A stretch of DNA of 28,532 nt from Nemertoderma westbladi (Eukaryota; Xenacoelomorpha; Nemertodermatida; Nemertodermatidae), in NCBI GenBank assembly GCA_032718475.1, contig JAUCBJ010001866.1, forward strand, positions 1 to 28,532, written 5' to 3'. Below, piece after piece: positions 18,059 to 27,692 of the stretch. The notes beneath the pieces were generated by a model. It did not search any database, was not told where the DNA came from, and saw only the letters and a list, made by a program, of their open reading frames with translations. Within the stretch, counting starts at the first letter, position 1. Every line of letters begins with the position of its first letter. The position numbers and the translations under genes were made by a program.

Positions 18059-19455
18059 TTCTGTGAGTGTCGTGCAAGATGGGTTCTCTTAGGGTAGACA
18101 GCCATCAGTGCAGTTCTGTAAGTGTCGTGCAAGATGGGTTCTCTTAGGGTAGACAGCCATCAGTGCAGTTCTGTAAGTGTCGTGCAAGATGGGTTCTCTT
18201 AGGGTAGACAGCCATCAGTGCAGTTCTGTAAGTGTCGTGCAAGATGGGTTCTCTTAGGGTAGACAGCCATCAGTGCAGTTCTGTGAGTGTCGTGCAAGGT
18301 GGGTTCTCTTAGGGTAGACAGCCCTCAGTGCAGTTCTGTGAGTGTCGTGCAAGGTGGGTTCTCTTAGGGTAGACAGCCCTCAGTGCAGTTCTGTGAGTGT
18401 CGTGCAAGGTGGGTTCTATTAGGGTAGACTAGACAGCCCTCAGTGCAGTTCTGTGAGTGTCGTGCAAGGCGGGTTCTATTAGGGTAGACAGCCCTCAGTG
18501 CAGTTATGAGTTCTGTGAGTGTCGTGCAAGGTGCATTCTATTAGGGTAGACAGCCCTCAGTGCAGGTGGGTTCTATTAGGGTAGACAGCCCTCAGTGCAG
18601 TTCTGTGAGTGTCGTGCAAGGTGGGTTCTATTAGGGTAGACAGTCCTCAGTGCAGTTCTGTGAGTGTCGTGCAAGATGGGTTCTCTTAGGGTAGACAGCC
18701 CTCAGTGCATTTCTGTGAGTGTCGTGCAAGGTGCATTCTATTAGGGTAGACAGCCCTCAGTGCAGTTCTGTGAGTGTCGTGCAAGGTGGGTTCTATTAGG
18801 GTAGACAGCCCTCAGTGCAGTTCTGTGAGTGTCGTGCAAGCCGGGTTCTATTAGGGTAGACAGCCCTTAGTGCAGTTATGTGGGTGTTGTGCAAGGCGGA
18901 TTCTATTAGGGTAGACAGCCATCAGTGCAGTTCTGTGAGTGTCGTGCAAGGTGGGTTCTATTAGGGTAGGCAGCCATCAGTGCAGTTCTGTGAGTGTCGT
19001 GCAAGGTGCATTCTATTAGGGTAGAAAGCCCTCAGTGCAGTTCTGTGAGTGTCGTGCAAGGTGGGTTCTATTAGGGTAGACAGCCATCAGTGCAGTTCTG
19101 TGAGTGTCGTGCAAGGTGCATTCCATTAGGGTAGACAGCCATCAGTGCAGTTCTGTGAGTGTCGTGCAAGGCGTGTTCTATTAGGGTAGACAGCCCTCAG
19201 TGCAGTTCTGTGAGTATCGTGCAAGGTGGGTTCTATTAGGGTAGACAGCCCTCAGTGCAGTTCTGTGAGTATCGTGCAAGGTGGGTTCTATTAGGGTAGA
19301 CAGCCCTCAGTGCAGTTCTGTGAGTGTCGTGCAAGGTGGGTTCTATTAGGGTAGACAGCCCTCAGTGCAGTTCTGTGAGTGTCGTGCAAGGTGGATTCTA
19401 TTAGGGTAGACAGCCCTCAGTGCAGTTCTGTGAGTGTCGTGAAAGGTGTATACCA
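18059..19455. repeat. 55-bp minisatellite, uninterrupted array (about 25 units)
   Basis: The unit is TTCTGTGAGTGTCGTGCAAG, then GTGGGTTCTATTAGGGTAGA, then CAGCCCTCAGTGCAG (55 bp in all). The first four units are almost identical and carry GTAAGT and AAGATGGGTTCTCTTAG. Later units carry GTGAGT and a mix of point variants, and one unit has a TAGAC duplication. Each unit contains TTAGGG once, a donor-like GTGAGT or GTAAGT, and an acceptor-like TTCTATTAG. Variant strings, such as GCAAGCCGGGTTC followed by CAGCCCTTAG and TTATGTGGGTG, recur in the array at 26388-27040, so both derive from one ancestral array. Confidence 0.96.
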
Positions 19456-20125
19456 TTAGGTTGAAGGCACCCTCTGGTAGGTGGCCACAAGCGCACGTGG
19501 ACCGTGTCATATTTTATTACGCTGCAGTTGCGACGTAGGCCACCAATGAGGTCATTGATTGCGACAGATCCTAACATGAAATGATTGATTGTTTTATCAA
19601 CGTAATATCTCCAGTCCGACATTCTGTGCGAGTTATTGGCAGTCTGTGTTTATTCATATATGGGTCGCAAATTATTTACTTAGACAATACGTGGCGTAAT
19701 GATCACAGTCTTGGGATGTTTTATTCATTCAAAAAAAAATAATATATCATTATATCCCTTATAATTTCTTACGGACGATCGAATATTTGTAAAGGACGCC
19801 AGTATTGGAACCAGAGATGCCCTACTATAAATATTGCCTCTTCCAGTTCACTCAACCTTTGCGTGTATTACAATAATAGATCAATGATATTGGTAATTGG
19901 TGAGTGGCTATTTGCCTGTAGCCGCTGTAGGAGTGGGTCGGTGTATGTATTGAATGGCAATTAATCTGCAACCTACAAATCCAAATGAATGAGTTTAAAG
20001 GTCAAATCATTCATTATTATACATAATTATGAACACGGAAAGCCTTGCTTTCATTGGTTCAATTACGCTATGATTACCACCCATCGTGAGGCTCTACACA
20101 ATATAACCTGATTAAAGTAATCTTC
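19456..20125. other. Upstream flank of sHSP copy 2, duplicated before copy 3
   Basis: No gene is seen. From about 19590 (GTTTTATCAACG, CAGTCCGACATTCTGTGCG) the sequence matches 27110-27640 almost base for base up to the promoters. It contains the TATA-like CTATAAATATTG at 19825, conserved at 27339. The 19460-19590 part is diverged from its counterpart. An open minus-strand frame here has no recognisable protein. Confidence 0.75.
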
Positions 20126-20131
20126 TCTCTA

Positions 20132-20174
20132 ATTGGCTGTTTGACTAGTTATCACTTTGGATGTGGGTATATAA
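20132..20174 (+). promoter_or_regulatory. Core promoter of sHSP copy 2 (inverted CCAAT and TATA box)
   Basis: ATTGG at 20132-20136, the conserved word TTATCACTTTGGA and TATATAA at 20168-20174 repeat the arrangement of copy 1. The predicted 5' UTR is about 480 bp. It contains donor-like CTGTAAGTTGG near 20545 and acceptor-like TTTCAG near 20630, so a small 5' UTR intron is possible but unproven. Confidence 0.65.
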
Positions 20175-20683
20175 TGAGATTACTTTCCCGTCACCACATC
20201 CTTGTCGTTCATTTCATCTACTTTGTAGGCTTATTTTAGATATCAAATTTCTGGTACATATTTTTTCTTTCATCCAGTTGTAAGAAAAACTATCTATTTC
20301 TAAAAGTAGTTTATTATTGTATGTTTATTTTATATTAAAACTAACCCTCACAACTGACACAGCAACCTATTATTTTACCCCTTTCGATACTATGTATTAT
20401 ATTAGTTTTCTATTTTGTATTAAACTTCTGTCTACCAACTACTATGTTAGTACCGGTAGTTTATCTCTTCTATGACCCTCAGAGTCAATTAGTTACTAAC
20501 ATTAAAATCTCTCACCCAATAATTATTTTAGTGCTTTATCTAACTGTAAGTTGGTTTGTTTTCTCAACAATTTCTAATTATCTATAAATTGTATCTATCC
20601 TATTAAGTAGTTCACTTTAGTTTCAGTAGTCCATCAGTCTCTTCTGTCTGTCCCTTTATTTCGTTATAATTCTCCAACCCCGT

Positions 20684-21322
20684 ATGGATCGCATCGTCGA
20701 CGTTCTGGAAGCGAACACCCGATTCTGGGATGAGATCGAGAAACGCGAACATCGTCACTTCATGTTGCGACCCACCCACGATCAGCTACTCCGTCCGCGA
20801 TGGGACGCCGTCTGGGTGGGACCTCGAGACGCCACCCTGCGGCCGCTGGTGGAACACAAGCACCGCGACTTGGATGTCATTGAGAAGGAAGTCGAGGACC
20901 TCATGGCTTCCCACTTCCCACATCTGGAGAACGCCGACGGCCGTTTCCATTTGCACTTCGACGTCAAGGGATTCGAACCCAAAGATCTCAAAGTCCAGTT
21001 GCTAGACAACGGGAAGGTCACTGTGGAAGGAACCATGGAGAAATCAGCTGAGAGCGAGGGGAAGCGAGACTTCGTTAAGCGTCATTTCTTCCGGACCATT
21101 TCCTTTCCGGAGAACGTTAAGTCTGATTCGATAAAGTGCGCTTTTTCCGAGGACGGAGTTCTTTCGTTGGACGCGGAAAGGAGCGAAACCAAAGCGCCGA
21201 AACCAATAGAGATCATCGAAACGGTAACTAACGGAGTAACCAATGGGACGACAGCGGAAGATAAACTCGCTGCCATCAACAAACTAAAGGAGACCCCGAT
21301 GAGTGCTGACGAGACCGCATAG
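20684..21322 (+). CDS. Small heat-shock protein (alpha-crystallin/HSP20 family), copy 2
   Basis: This second complete 212-residue sHSP chaperone gene differs from copy 1 at four residues: W44, R48, T51 and A208. The alpha-crystallin domain (about 87-165), the conserved Arg137, FSEDGVLSL and the IEI motif (175-177) are all intact, so it should fold and assemble like copy 1. From about codon 75 to codon 195 I see no nucleotide difference from copy 1. The promoter-distal flanks, by contrast, are diverged or rearranged, a pattern expected from gene conversion. The start context is CCCCGTATGG. One base is missing compared with CCCCGCAATGG in copies 1 and 3, which changes position -3. The gene is intronless, has its own CCAAT/TATA promoter upstream and AATAAA downstream, and lies on the same strand as copies 1 and 3. 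Confidence 0.95.
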   Translation: MDRIVDVLEANTRFWDEIEKREHRHFMLRPTHDQLLRPRWDAVWVGPRDATLRPLVEHKHRDLDVIEKEVEDLMASHFPHLENADGRFHLHFDVKGFEPKDLKVQLLDNGKVTVEGTMEKSAESEGKRDFVKRHFFRTISFPENVKSDSIKCAFSEDGVLSLDAERSETKAPKPIEIIETVTNGVTNGTTAEDKLAAINKLKETPMSADETA

Positions 21323-21457
21323 AAACTGAGAGTGAACGACTTAGATCCCATGTAACATAACATAAATTTTGTTCAGTAATCATTTTGTGCTTCGATATTT
21401 AAATATTTTCATAATTTATGTAATTAGTAACAATTCTTATGCAATGTAACCTTTATT

Positions 21458-21463
21458 AATAAA
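21458..21463 (+). terminator. Polyadenylation signal AATAAA, sHSP copy 2
   Basis: AATAAA lies about 136 bp after the stop, in the context TTTATTAATAAATTTGTTGC, the same as copy 1 with one base changed. Confidence 0.75.
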
Positions 21464-21589
21464 TTTGTTGCAATGTTTCAATAATTATTTTTCATTCAGA
21501 TATTATTTTGCTATTTTCTGATCCTTAACGTTAAGAATTAAGATCGATATCACTTGGCCCGTGTCAGATCTTCGCCAACGTGAGCAATA

Positions 21590-21601
21590 CCCCCCCCCCC
21601 C
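21590..21601. repeat. Poly-C tract (12 C)
   Basis: A homopolymer run at the position equivalent to the C run behind copy 1. Confidence 0.9.
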
Positions 21602-21956
21602 TAACATTGCCCACGCATATAATGTATGTAAAATAATTGAATTTCGTTAATGAATATTGTATGATCATGATCACTGATTATTTAGTGATCAAGAACAAGT
21701 AACAAATATTTCATAATCGTGTTCTATGTATGTTTGACAAATTGCCTCACGGAGATGCTTAAGGAATTGCACAAATAATTTAAGTAAAATTAGTTATATT
21801 CGTTGAGGAAAAGTGTTTGGCAAGTTCTGCTGCACCTGCAACTCTACTGGGTGAGTATATAAAACAAAGACACAATTATAGAGGCCCGCATATTCTTAAC
21901 TTTCGTTTATTGTTTTGGTTCCCCCAACACGCCCCTGTAACCTACTCCTTTAAATG

Positions 21957-22020
21957 GCAATGGGACCTAACTCTCTTTGGGACCTAACGCTCTTTGGAAC
22001 CTAACGCTCTTTGGGACCTT
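21957..22020. repeat. 17-bp repeat, unexpanded counterpart (about four units)
   Basis: CTCTCTTTGGGACCTAA, CGCTCTTTGGAACCTAA and CGCTCTTTGGGACCTT are flanked by the same sequence as the large array at 16139-16540 (CTCCTTTAAATGGC before, a TTTGTTTTGTAC stretch after). This shows the pre-expansion state or a contracted one. Confidence 0.88.
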
Positions 22021-22191
22021 TTTCATTTGTTTTGTACAGAGCGGGCAGTAAAGTCTTTGGTCTTTGTTTTTTACTCAACGCAATTAATTCTACTTGTTTT
22101 TTGGATCGTGTACCGGAATATAGTGTCGCAATTCAGTTAAATTACCCCCCTCAAAAAAAGAGTATTCTATAATCAGATTGCATGGAATTTG

Positions 22192-22322
22192 AAGCAGAGA
22201 TAGTTTTACCTCCTGTCCACTTTCAGGTTGAGCCATAATTTTTGTTTATTTGAGCCATGAACTTTTCAGTGTTCTGTAACGCTGAAAGTTGTATTCTTAT
22301 AACACAGCAAATTTCCACTTTG
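22192..22322. other. 131-bp indel relative to the copy 1 flank, bounded by TTTG
   Basis: Copy 1 reads GGAATTTGCAGCGTTGCGG without a break. Here the same words are separated by 131 bp, with TTTG at both edges (22188-22191 and 22319-22322). It may be an insertion with a 4-bp target duplication or a microhomology deletion in copy 1. The insert contains the near-palindrome AACTTTTCAG...CTGAAAGTT. Confidence 0.65.
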
Positions 22323-22397
22323 CAACGTTGCGGTCTAATGACGGAACTCTGCAAAGTAATAGCTAGCTTAGTAACAATAAAGTTATAGAACACGTTC

Positions 22398-23011
22398 ATG
22401 GGGCCTTCGCGCAGCACGAGAGCCTGTATTAGAAAGTACATTTTACTAATTCGCTATTAGCTATACGCAAACTGTCTTTCCCAAAATATATATGAGTGAA
22501 GGCGATGCTATCAGTTTATGATAAACTAGTTGTAAAAACTGAGATCCATTTCAGTTTGCCTTTACAGTTTGCCTTTACACACCTTAACGTCATTTGTAAA
22601 CCTTCTAAATAGGGTTATTTAAGTTAAGTATGATATTTTTAGTTTTACAATACTCTTCTCATTCATTAGCCTCGTTGCGCTCGTCCTGTTTTGTCTTAAA
22701 ATAATTTTCCTAAACAGAGACTAACGACCTTTATAACTATGCAAAGTCTCGAAACTGTGAGATTAACTGCTGATTTATGGCAGATGGATACTCGTATCCA
22801 CTGTAAACTCGTTGCCTTCGTTCGTTTTTTACCAAACTTCCAATTCTTTCTAAACTTTTGCCGGACTACATACGTACCAGGTTTCGTTTACTTTCATCAA
22901 GGAATAACCGAGTTATTAGCGATCAAAAATTTGCGACGACAGACGACGACGACAGACAACTCGTTAATGGCACCCATATGCTAAGGCTTCGCTCACTTCG
23001 TGGCTCGCCCC
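22398..23011. mobile_element. 614-bp non-autonomous DNA transposon with an 8-bp target duplication
   Basis: ACACGTTC occurs directly before (22390-22397) and directly after (23012-23019) this segment. The paralogous flank of copy 1 has a single ACACGTCC at the uninterrupted site (GAACACGTCCTGAGTAATC). The insert begins ATGGGGCCTTCGCG and ends TTCGTGGCTCGCCCC, giving weak inverted ends around GGGGC...GCCCC. An 81-codon open frame inside (22739-22984) shows no recognisable domain. An 8-bp duplication fits hAT or P superfamily elements. The family is not determined. Confidence 0.8.
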
Positions 23012-23280
23012 ACACGTTCTGAGTAATCTCCATTGAAGAAACTAAAGCCATTATATTATATATGGCAAGTGTTAGATTATTATTGTATTTAAATAGATAT
23101 GAATTTCAATAATATTATTTACGATGTTGCTAATCATCGAACTGACATTGTCACGGGTGGGTCGATATGTTGTCCTTGTCGTCGTCGTTACGATTTTGAC
23201 ATGCCGATAACTTTTTAAGATTTGAAGCTTTCGGGATGAAAATTGTGGGCATCAATAAGATCAAAAGTTTAGATTTTTAA
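23012..23280. other. Resumed duplicate of the copy 1 3' flank
   Basis: After the transposon the match to 16818-17090 resumes (GAGTAATCTCCATTGAAGAAAC, given here in part, then GTCCTTGTCGTCGTCGTTAC) and ends near 23280. No gene is seen. Confidence 0.8.
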
Positions 23281-23289
23281 TTAAGAGAC

Positions 23290-23830
23290 TTACAGACTCG
23301 ATACCATCAGTTCAACAGTGTCCCTCTAGATGCCTACATGTCTAAACAGTAATGTCGTACCCATTTCTTTGCTTTTAATCCGTTCAAGCTGAAACTTGGC
23401 AGATCTGTACTGGACCATTAGCTGTGTCAATCAAGGGTGCTAATCAGTCTGCAGTCCTCCAGAGAGCGAAATGTTAAAAGAGAAATTCCTCTCCCATTTC
23501 GTTATTTATTATCCGTTTAAACTAAAACTCATCCATCGTATATATTAGAACATAAATAGCCTGTACCTTTGTGGGGCGGATATCGGTCTGCAGTTCTATA
23601 TTCTCCGCTAGAGGGCGAAATATCTGTATAGTGAAAACCTTCTCCAATTTCCTTGATTTTAGTCAATTTAATCTGAATCTTGGTATATGTGTACAGGTTT
23701 GTTTCCGGGGGGTCGCTGATCCATGTATAATTATCTAGGCTGCGTCTTTGCGGGCACGCTAATATATTTACATCTCTCCAGTCTACCGCTAGTGGGCAGT
23801 AATTAAAACATTTTAGAAATGTTTGCAATG
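23290..23830. repeat. Diverged tandem repeat of about 130-150 bp (3-4 units)
   Basis: Recurring words are TCTGCAGT, an AGAGGGCGAAAT-like box (AGAGAGCGAAAT, AGAGGGCGAAAT, AGTGGGCAGTAAT), a TCCCATTTC stretch, and TTTAAnCTGAAnCTTGG near 23378, 23509 and 23659. The spacing is uneven and identity is low, so this is an old array. A 99-codon minus-strand open frame across it has no recognisable protein. Confidence 0.6.
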
Positions 23831-24470
23831 AAAACCTTAAACATTTCGTATTATTTTGAATTGTAAAAAAGTTAAATCAACTCACGTGCTGCGCGAAGTC
23901 CCCACTTGTGTTTTATTATATTTACCTATAAATCCATTGTTAACACTTGCTACTCTTTCAAATTAAGTTATTATTATTACAGATTCGGAATCCTTGGTAC
24001 GTTACCTTTCATTCTATATACCAACAAACCACCATAAGATTGAACTATCTAACTCCGGTCTAACTGAAACAATATTGACAGACACATTTTTAAAATGCTT
24101 GTAACTGAAGATTGAAACGGAAAATAAAGGTTCTAATTTCCGTAAAACATTGTATAAAACTCACACTTCCGCGCTGCTTTTTTTTTTATCTGAGGGTCCC
24201 TGGGCGTTTTTTGGACTTTTTTCAAGCTTTGTTCTGAGTTTTTTTTTATCAAAGCGTTGGGTTATTTGGGTTTTCTAACTTAAAGTCAATGTATTTATTA
24301 TATGAATGTTCTAAAATGGGAGAATTTGACTCATTTTATTTGTTGGTTTAAACATTTGATTATTTAATTGATTGCACTAAACAAAATAATATGAATAATA
24401 TTTTAATATTATTAAGTAATTAAACAGGACTAAGGATGATCCAACTCTATAGCAAATGGAGCGGAAAAAA
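23831..24470. other. AT-rich stretch without a gene
   Basis: It contains several T runs (near 24179-24188 and 24240-24247) and no exon, RNA gene or clear repeat. The sequence is not shared with the flank of copy 1. Confidence 0.6.
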
Positions 24471-24473
24471 TGA

Positions 24474-24522
24474 ATTCGCCACCAGCGGGGATCGAACCCG
24501 CGTCTCCAGATAAACGTTCAGG
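24474..24522 (-). pseudogene. tRNA 3'-half-like fragment (T arm and acceptor strand)
   Basis: On the minus strand, GCGGGTTCGATCCCCGC forms a perfect 5-bp T stem with a 7-base TTCGATC loop, the tRNA B-box region. It is followed by TGGTGGC as an acceptor 3' strand. Upstream, CCTGAACGTTTATCTGG could form a poor anticodon arm, but no D arm or matching acceptor 5' strand exists: the sequence there is a TAAAA run. It is best read as a tRNA-derived fragment, perhaps from a SINE, not a working tRNA. Confidence 0.6.
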
Positions 24523-24642
24523 TTTTATTTTATTTTATTTTATATATTAATATTATATTAATGCCGCTTCTACCCTTGTCGAGTTCCTGTCCTTCTGATT
24601 CATGCAAATTAATGTTGAGGTTAAGGCTGGAAATTACAGTAC

Positions 24643-25203
24643 AGAGCCATCAGTGCAGTTATGTGAGTGTGTGGGTTCTATTAGGGCAGACAGCCCTCAG
24701 TGCAGTTCGTGAGTGCAAGGTGGGTTTTATTATGGTAGACAGCCCTCAGTGCAGTTCTGTGAGTGTCGTGCAAGGCGGGTTCTATTAGGGTAGACAGCAT
24801 CAGTGCAGTTCTGTGAGCGTCTAGGGTAGACAGCCCTCAGTGCAGTTCTGTGAGTGTCGTGCAAGGTGGGTTCTATTAGGGTAGACAGACCTCAGTGCAG
24901 TTCTGTGAGTGTCGTGCAAGGTGGGTTCTATTAGGGTAGACAGCCATCAGTGCAGTTCTGTGAGTGTCGTGCAAGGTGCATTCTATTAGGGTAGAAAGCC
25001 CTCAGTGCAGTTCTGTGAGTGTCGTGCAAGGAGGGGGGTTCTATTAGGGTAGATAGCCCTCAGTGCAGTTCTGATAGTGTCGTGAAAGGTGGGTTCTATT
25101 AGGGTAGACAGCCCTCAGTGCAGTTCTGTGAGTGTCGTGCAAGGTGGGTTCTATTAGGGTAGACAGCCCTCAGTGCAGTTCTGTGAGTGTCTAGGGTAGA
25201 CAG
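24643..25203. repeat. 55-bp minisatellite, left part of the interrupted array
   Basis: The same 55-bp unit as at 18059-19455 with more length variation. Several units are truncated to GTGAGTGTCTAGGGTAGACAG or GAGCGTCTAGGG. It ends with GTAGACAG at 25196-25203, the left target duplication of the inserted element. Confidence 0.95.
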
Positions 25204-26387
25204 TAGGGATGCGACAGAGCTAAAATTTCATCCGGAGCCGGAGCCCGGAGGTTGCTCCGGATTACAATATGAGCTCCGGCCAGAGACGGAGCCGGAGCCG
25301 GAGATTTGGTGATTGATAATTCCAGTGTATTATTATATTAGACATAAACAGATATGTGTCCATGAGACATGGGGGGGGGGGGGGGATTTGATGCAATTTC
25401 TTACGCGGCGAATTAATATCTCGCCTCAATGTTAAATTATCAATTAAGGGAAATGAGCAATTTACAGTCGCATACTATTATAATCAAAACAATAAACTAA
25501 CTATATTCAATATAACAGGTTACAGTTTTTTTGTAGTAATCAGCAGTTATTTGCGTCGATTTTCCCCTGGAGAGGGAAGGGATGAATTTATATTGCGTCC
25601 AAAGACTCCCTGCTGTAAAATGGTACATCAACCAATGGGTATCGTGACGAAGCCAAAAAATTATATTGGGGGGGGGGGGGGGGGGGGGGGGTGATACTCT
25701 ACCGACATCAAAACAACGCAGGACATTATTATGACCATCGCTAATTATGTCTATAATTTATGTCAGGTAATACGTCATAGGTCCTATAGTCGTTAGGTCC
25801 CGTGACATAATATCCTGCGACAATAGATCCTTAGTTACAACAGCTATGATTACTAGTATAAAATTAATCTATAACATGTGCTATCGAGTCTCGTTAGAAT
25901 AATACCGGTCCGTCACTATATAACCTGCACCCATCTCGACTGAAAAAACGACATGAACAGTACCAACCTGTTGTGGATGGGGGTGGGGGTCAGTAGAATT
26001 GGGGTTCTATAGACTGACGAACGAAACGAGAGTACATGTACAGTATTTAATATTTTTAATTAGGGAAGAATATTAATTGAATTAACTGAATCATTTCAAT
26101 GTTTTTGTCTAAATATTTAAACAATTTCTCAAGGGTGGGTGGGGGTTTATCAGGAAACTTAAAAAAACAAGCTGTAAATTACTTAATGAGTTATTATGTT
26201 AATTACTATGATATTTACATTATTCATACATCAGAAAAACTTATTATTTTAATTCAAATTTCAACAACATGAGCTCCGGATTGGCTCCGGGTTAATTTGC
26301 CCGGAGCCGGAACCAGAGCCGGAACTAGAAAATTGGCCCGGAGCTCCGGATTTCCGGAGCCGGAGCCGGAGCTCTGTCGCATCCCTA
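25204..26387. mobile_element. 1184-bp hAT-like non-autonomous transposon in the 55-bp satellite
   Basis: It has perfect 18-bp terminal inverted repeats: TAGGGATGCGACAGAGCT at the left and its exact reverse complement at the right. A perfect 8-bp target duplication, GTAGACAG, lies at 25196-25203 and 26388-26395. The TAGGG tip and 8-bp duplication are typical of the hAT superfamily. Subterminal regions of about 100 bp on both sides are packed with CCGGAGC / GCTCCGG words (for example CCGGAGCCGGAGC), likely transposase-binding repeats. The interior is AT-rich and has G runs of 15 (25371-25385) and 24 (25668-25691). No transposase frame is present, so it must have moved by transposase supplied in trans. 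Confidence 0.92.
25668..25691. repeat. Poly-G tract (24 G) inside the hAT-like element
   Basis: A homopolymer run between TTATATT and TGATACTC. A shorter run of 15 G lies at 25371-25385 in the same element. Exact lengths may be unreliable because such runs are prone to sequencing error. Confidence 0.9.
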
Positions 26388-27040
26388 GTAGACAGCCATC
26401 AGAGCAGTTATGTGAGTGTCGTGCAAGGTGGGTTCTATTAGGGTAGACAGCCCTCAGTGCAGTTCTGTGATTGTCGTGCAAGGCGGGTTCTATTAGGGTA
26501 GACAGCCCTCAGTGCAGTTCTGTGAGTGTCTTGGGTAGACAGCCATCAGAGCAGTTATGTGAGTATCGTGCAAGGTGGGTTCTATTAGGGTAGACAGCCC
26601 TCAGTGCAGTTCTGTGAGTGTCGTGCAAGGTGGTTTCTATTAGGGTAGACAGCCATCAGTGCAGTTCTGTGAGTGTCGTGCAAGGTGGGTTCTATTAGGG
26701 TAGACAGCCCTCAGTGCAGTTCTGTGAGTGTCGTGCAAGCCGGGTTCTATTAGGGTAGACAGCCCTTAGTGCAGTTATGTGGGTGTCGTGCAAGGCGGAT
26801 TCTATTAGGGTAGACAGCCATCAGTGCAGTTCTGTGAGTGTCGTGCAAGGTGGGTTCTATTAGGGTAGACAGCCCTCAGTGCAGTTCTGTGGGTGTCGTG
26901 CAAGGTGGGTTCTATTAGGGTAGACTAGACAGCCCTCAGTGCAGTTCTGTGAGTGTCGTGCAAGGTGGGTTCTATTAGGGTAGACAGCCCTCAGTGCAGT
27001 TCTGTGGGTGTCGTGCAAGGTGCATTCCATTAGGTTGAAG
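26388..27040. repeat. 55-bp minisatellite, right part of the interrupted array
   Basis: It resumes with GTAGACAG and continues to TTCCATTAGGTTGAAGGCGC, the same array end as before sHSP copy 2 (ACCATTAGGTTGAAGGCAC). The variant string GCAAGCCGGGTTC...CAGCCCTTAG...TTATGTGGGTG matches the order seen near 18838-18890. Confidence 0.95.
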
Positions 27041-27640
27041 GCGCCTTCGGGTTGGTGTCCACAAGCGCATGTGGAGTCTGTAGATAAGTGATTATTACAA
27101 ATGGGGGATTGTTTTATCAACGTTATATCTTCAGTCCGACATTCTGTGCGAGTTATTGGCAGTCTGTCTTTATTCATATATGGGTCGCAAATTATTTACT
27201 TAGAAAATACGTGGCGTAAAGATCACAGTCTTGGGATGTTTTATTCATTAAAAAAATAATATATCTTTATATCCCTTATAATTTCTTACGGACGATCGAA
27301 TATTTGTAAAGAACGCCAGTATTGGAACCAGAGATGCCCTACTATAAATATTGCCTCTTCCAGTTCTCTCAACCTTTGCGTGTATTACAATAATAGATCA
27401 ATGATATTGGTAATTGGTGAGTGGCTATTTGCCTGTAGCCGCTGTAGGAGTGGGTCGGTGTATGTATTGAATGGCAATTAATCTGCAACCTACAAATCCA
27501 AATGAATGAGTTTAAAGGTCAAATCATTCATTATTATACATAATTATGAACACGGAAAGCCTTGCTTTCATTTGGTTCAATTACGCTATGATCACCACCC
27601 ATCGTGAAGCTCTACACAATATAACCTGATTAAAGTAATC
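27041..27640. other. Upstream flank of sHSP copy 3, duplicate of the copy 2 flank
   Basis: From about 27110 the sequence follows 19590-20125 with only scattered substitutions and short indels. No gene is seen. Together with the satellite and the sHSP gene it forms one duplicated block. Confidence 0.8.
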
Positions 27641-27649
27641 TTCTCTCTA

Positions 27650-27692
27650 ATTGGTTGTTTGACTAGTTATCACTTTGGATGTGGGTATATAA
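27650..27692 (+). promoter_or_regulatory. Core promoter of sHSP copy 3 (inverted CCAAT and TATA box)
   Basis: ATTGG at 27650-27654, TTATCACTTTGGA and TATATAA at 27686-27692 match the copy 2 promoter. The 5' UTR that follows matches copy 2 except for two short extra stretches near 28067-28087 and 28110-28128. Confidence 0.65.

Noticed and set aside
18059-19455. Telomeric or interstitial telomere repeat, because of TTAGGG
   Set aside because: TTAGGG occurs once per 55-bp unit and never in tandem.
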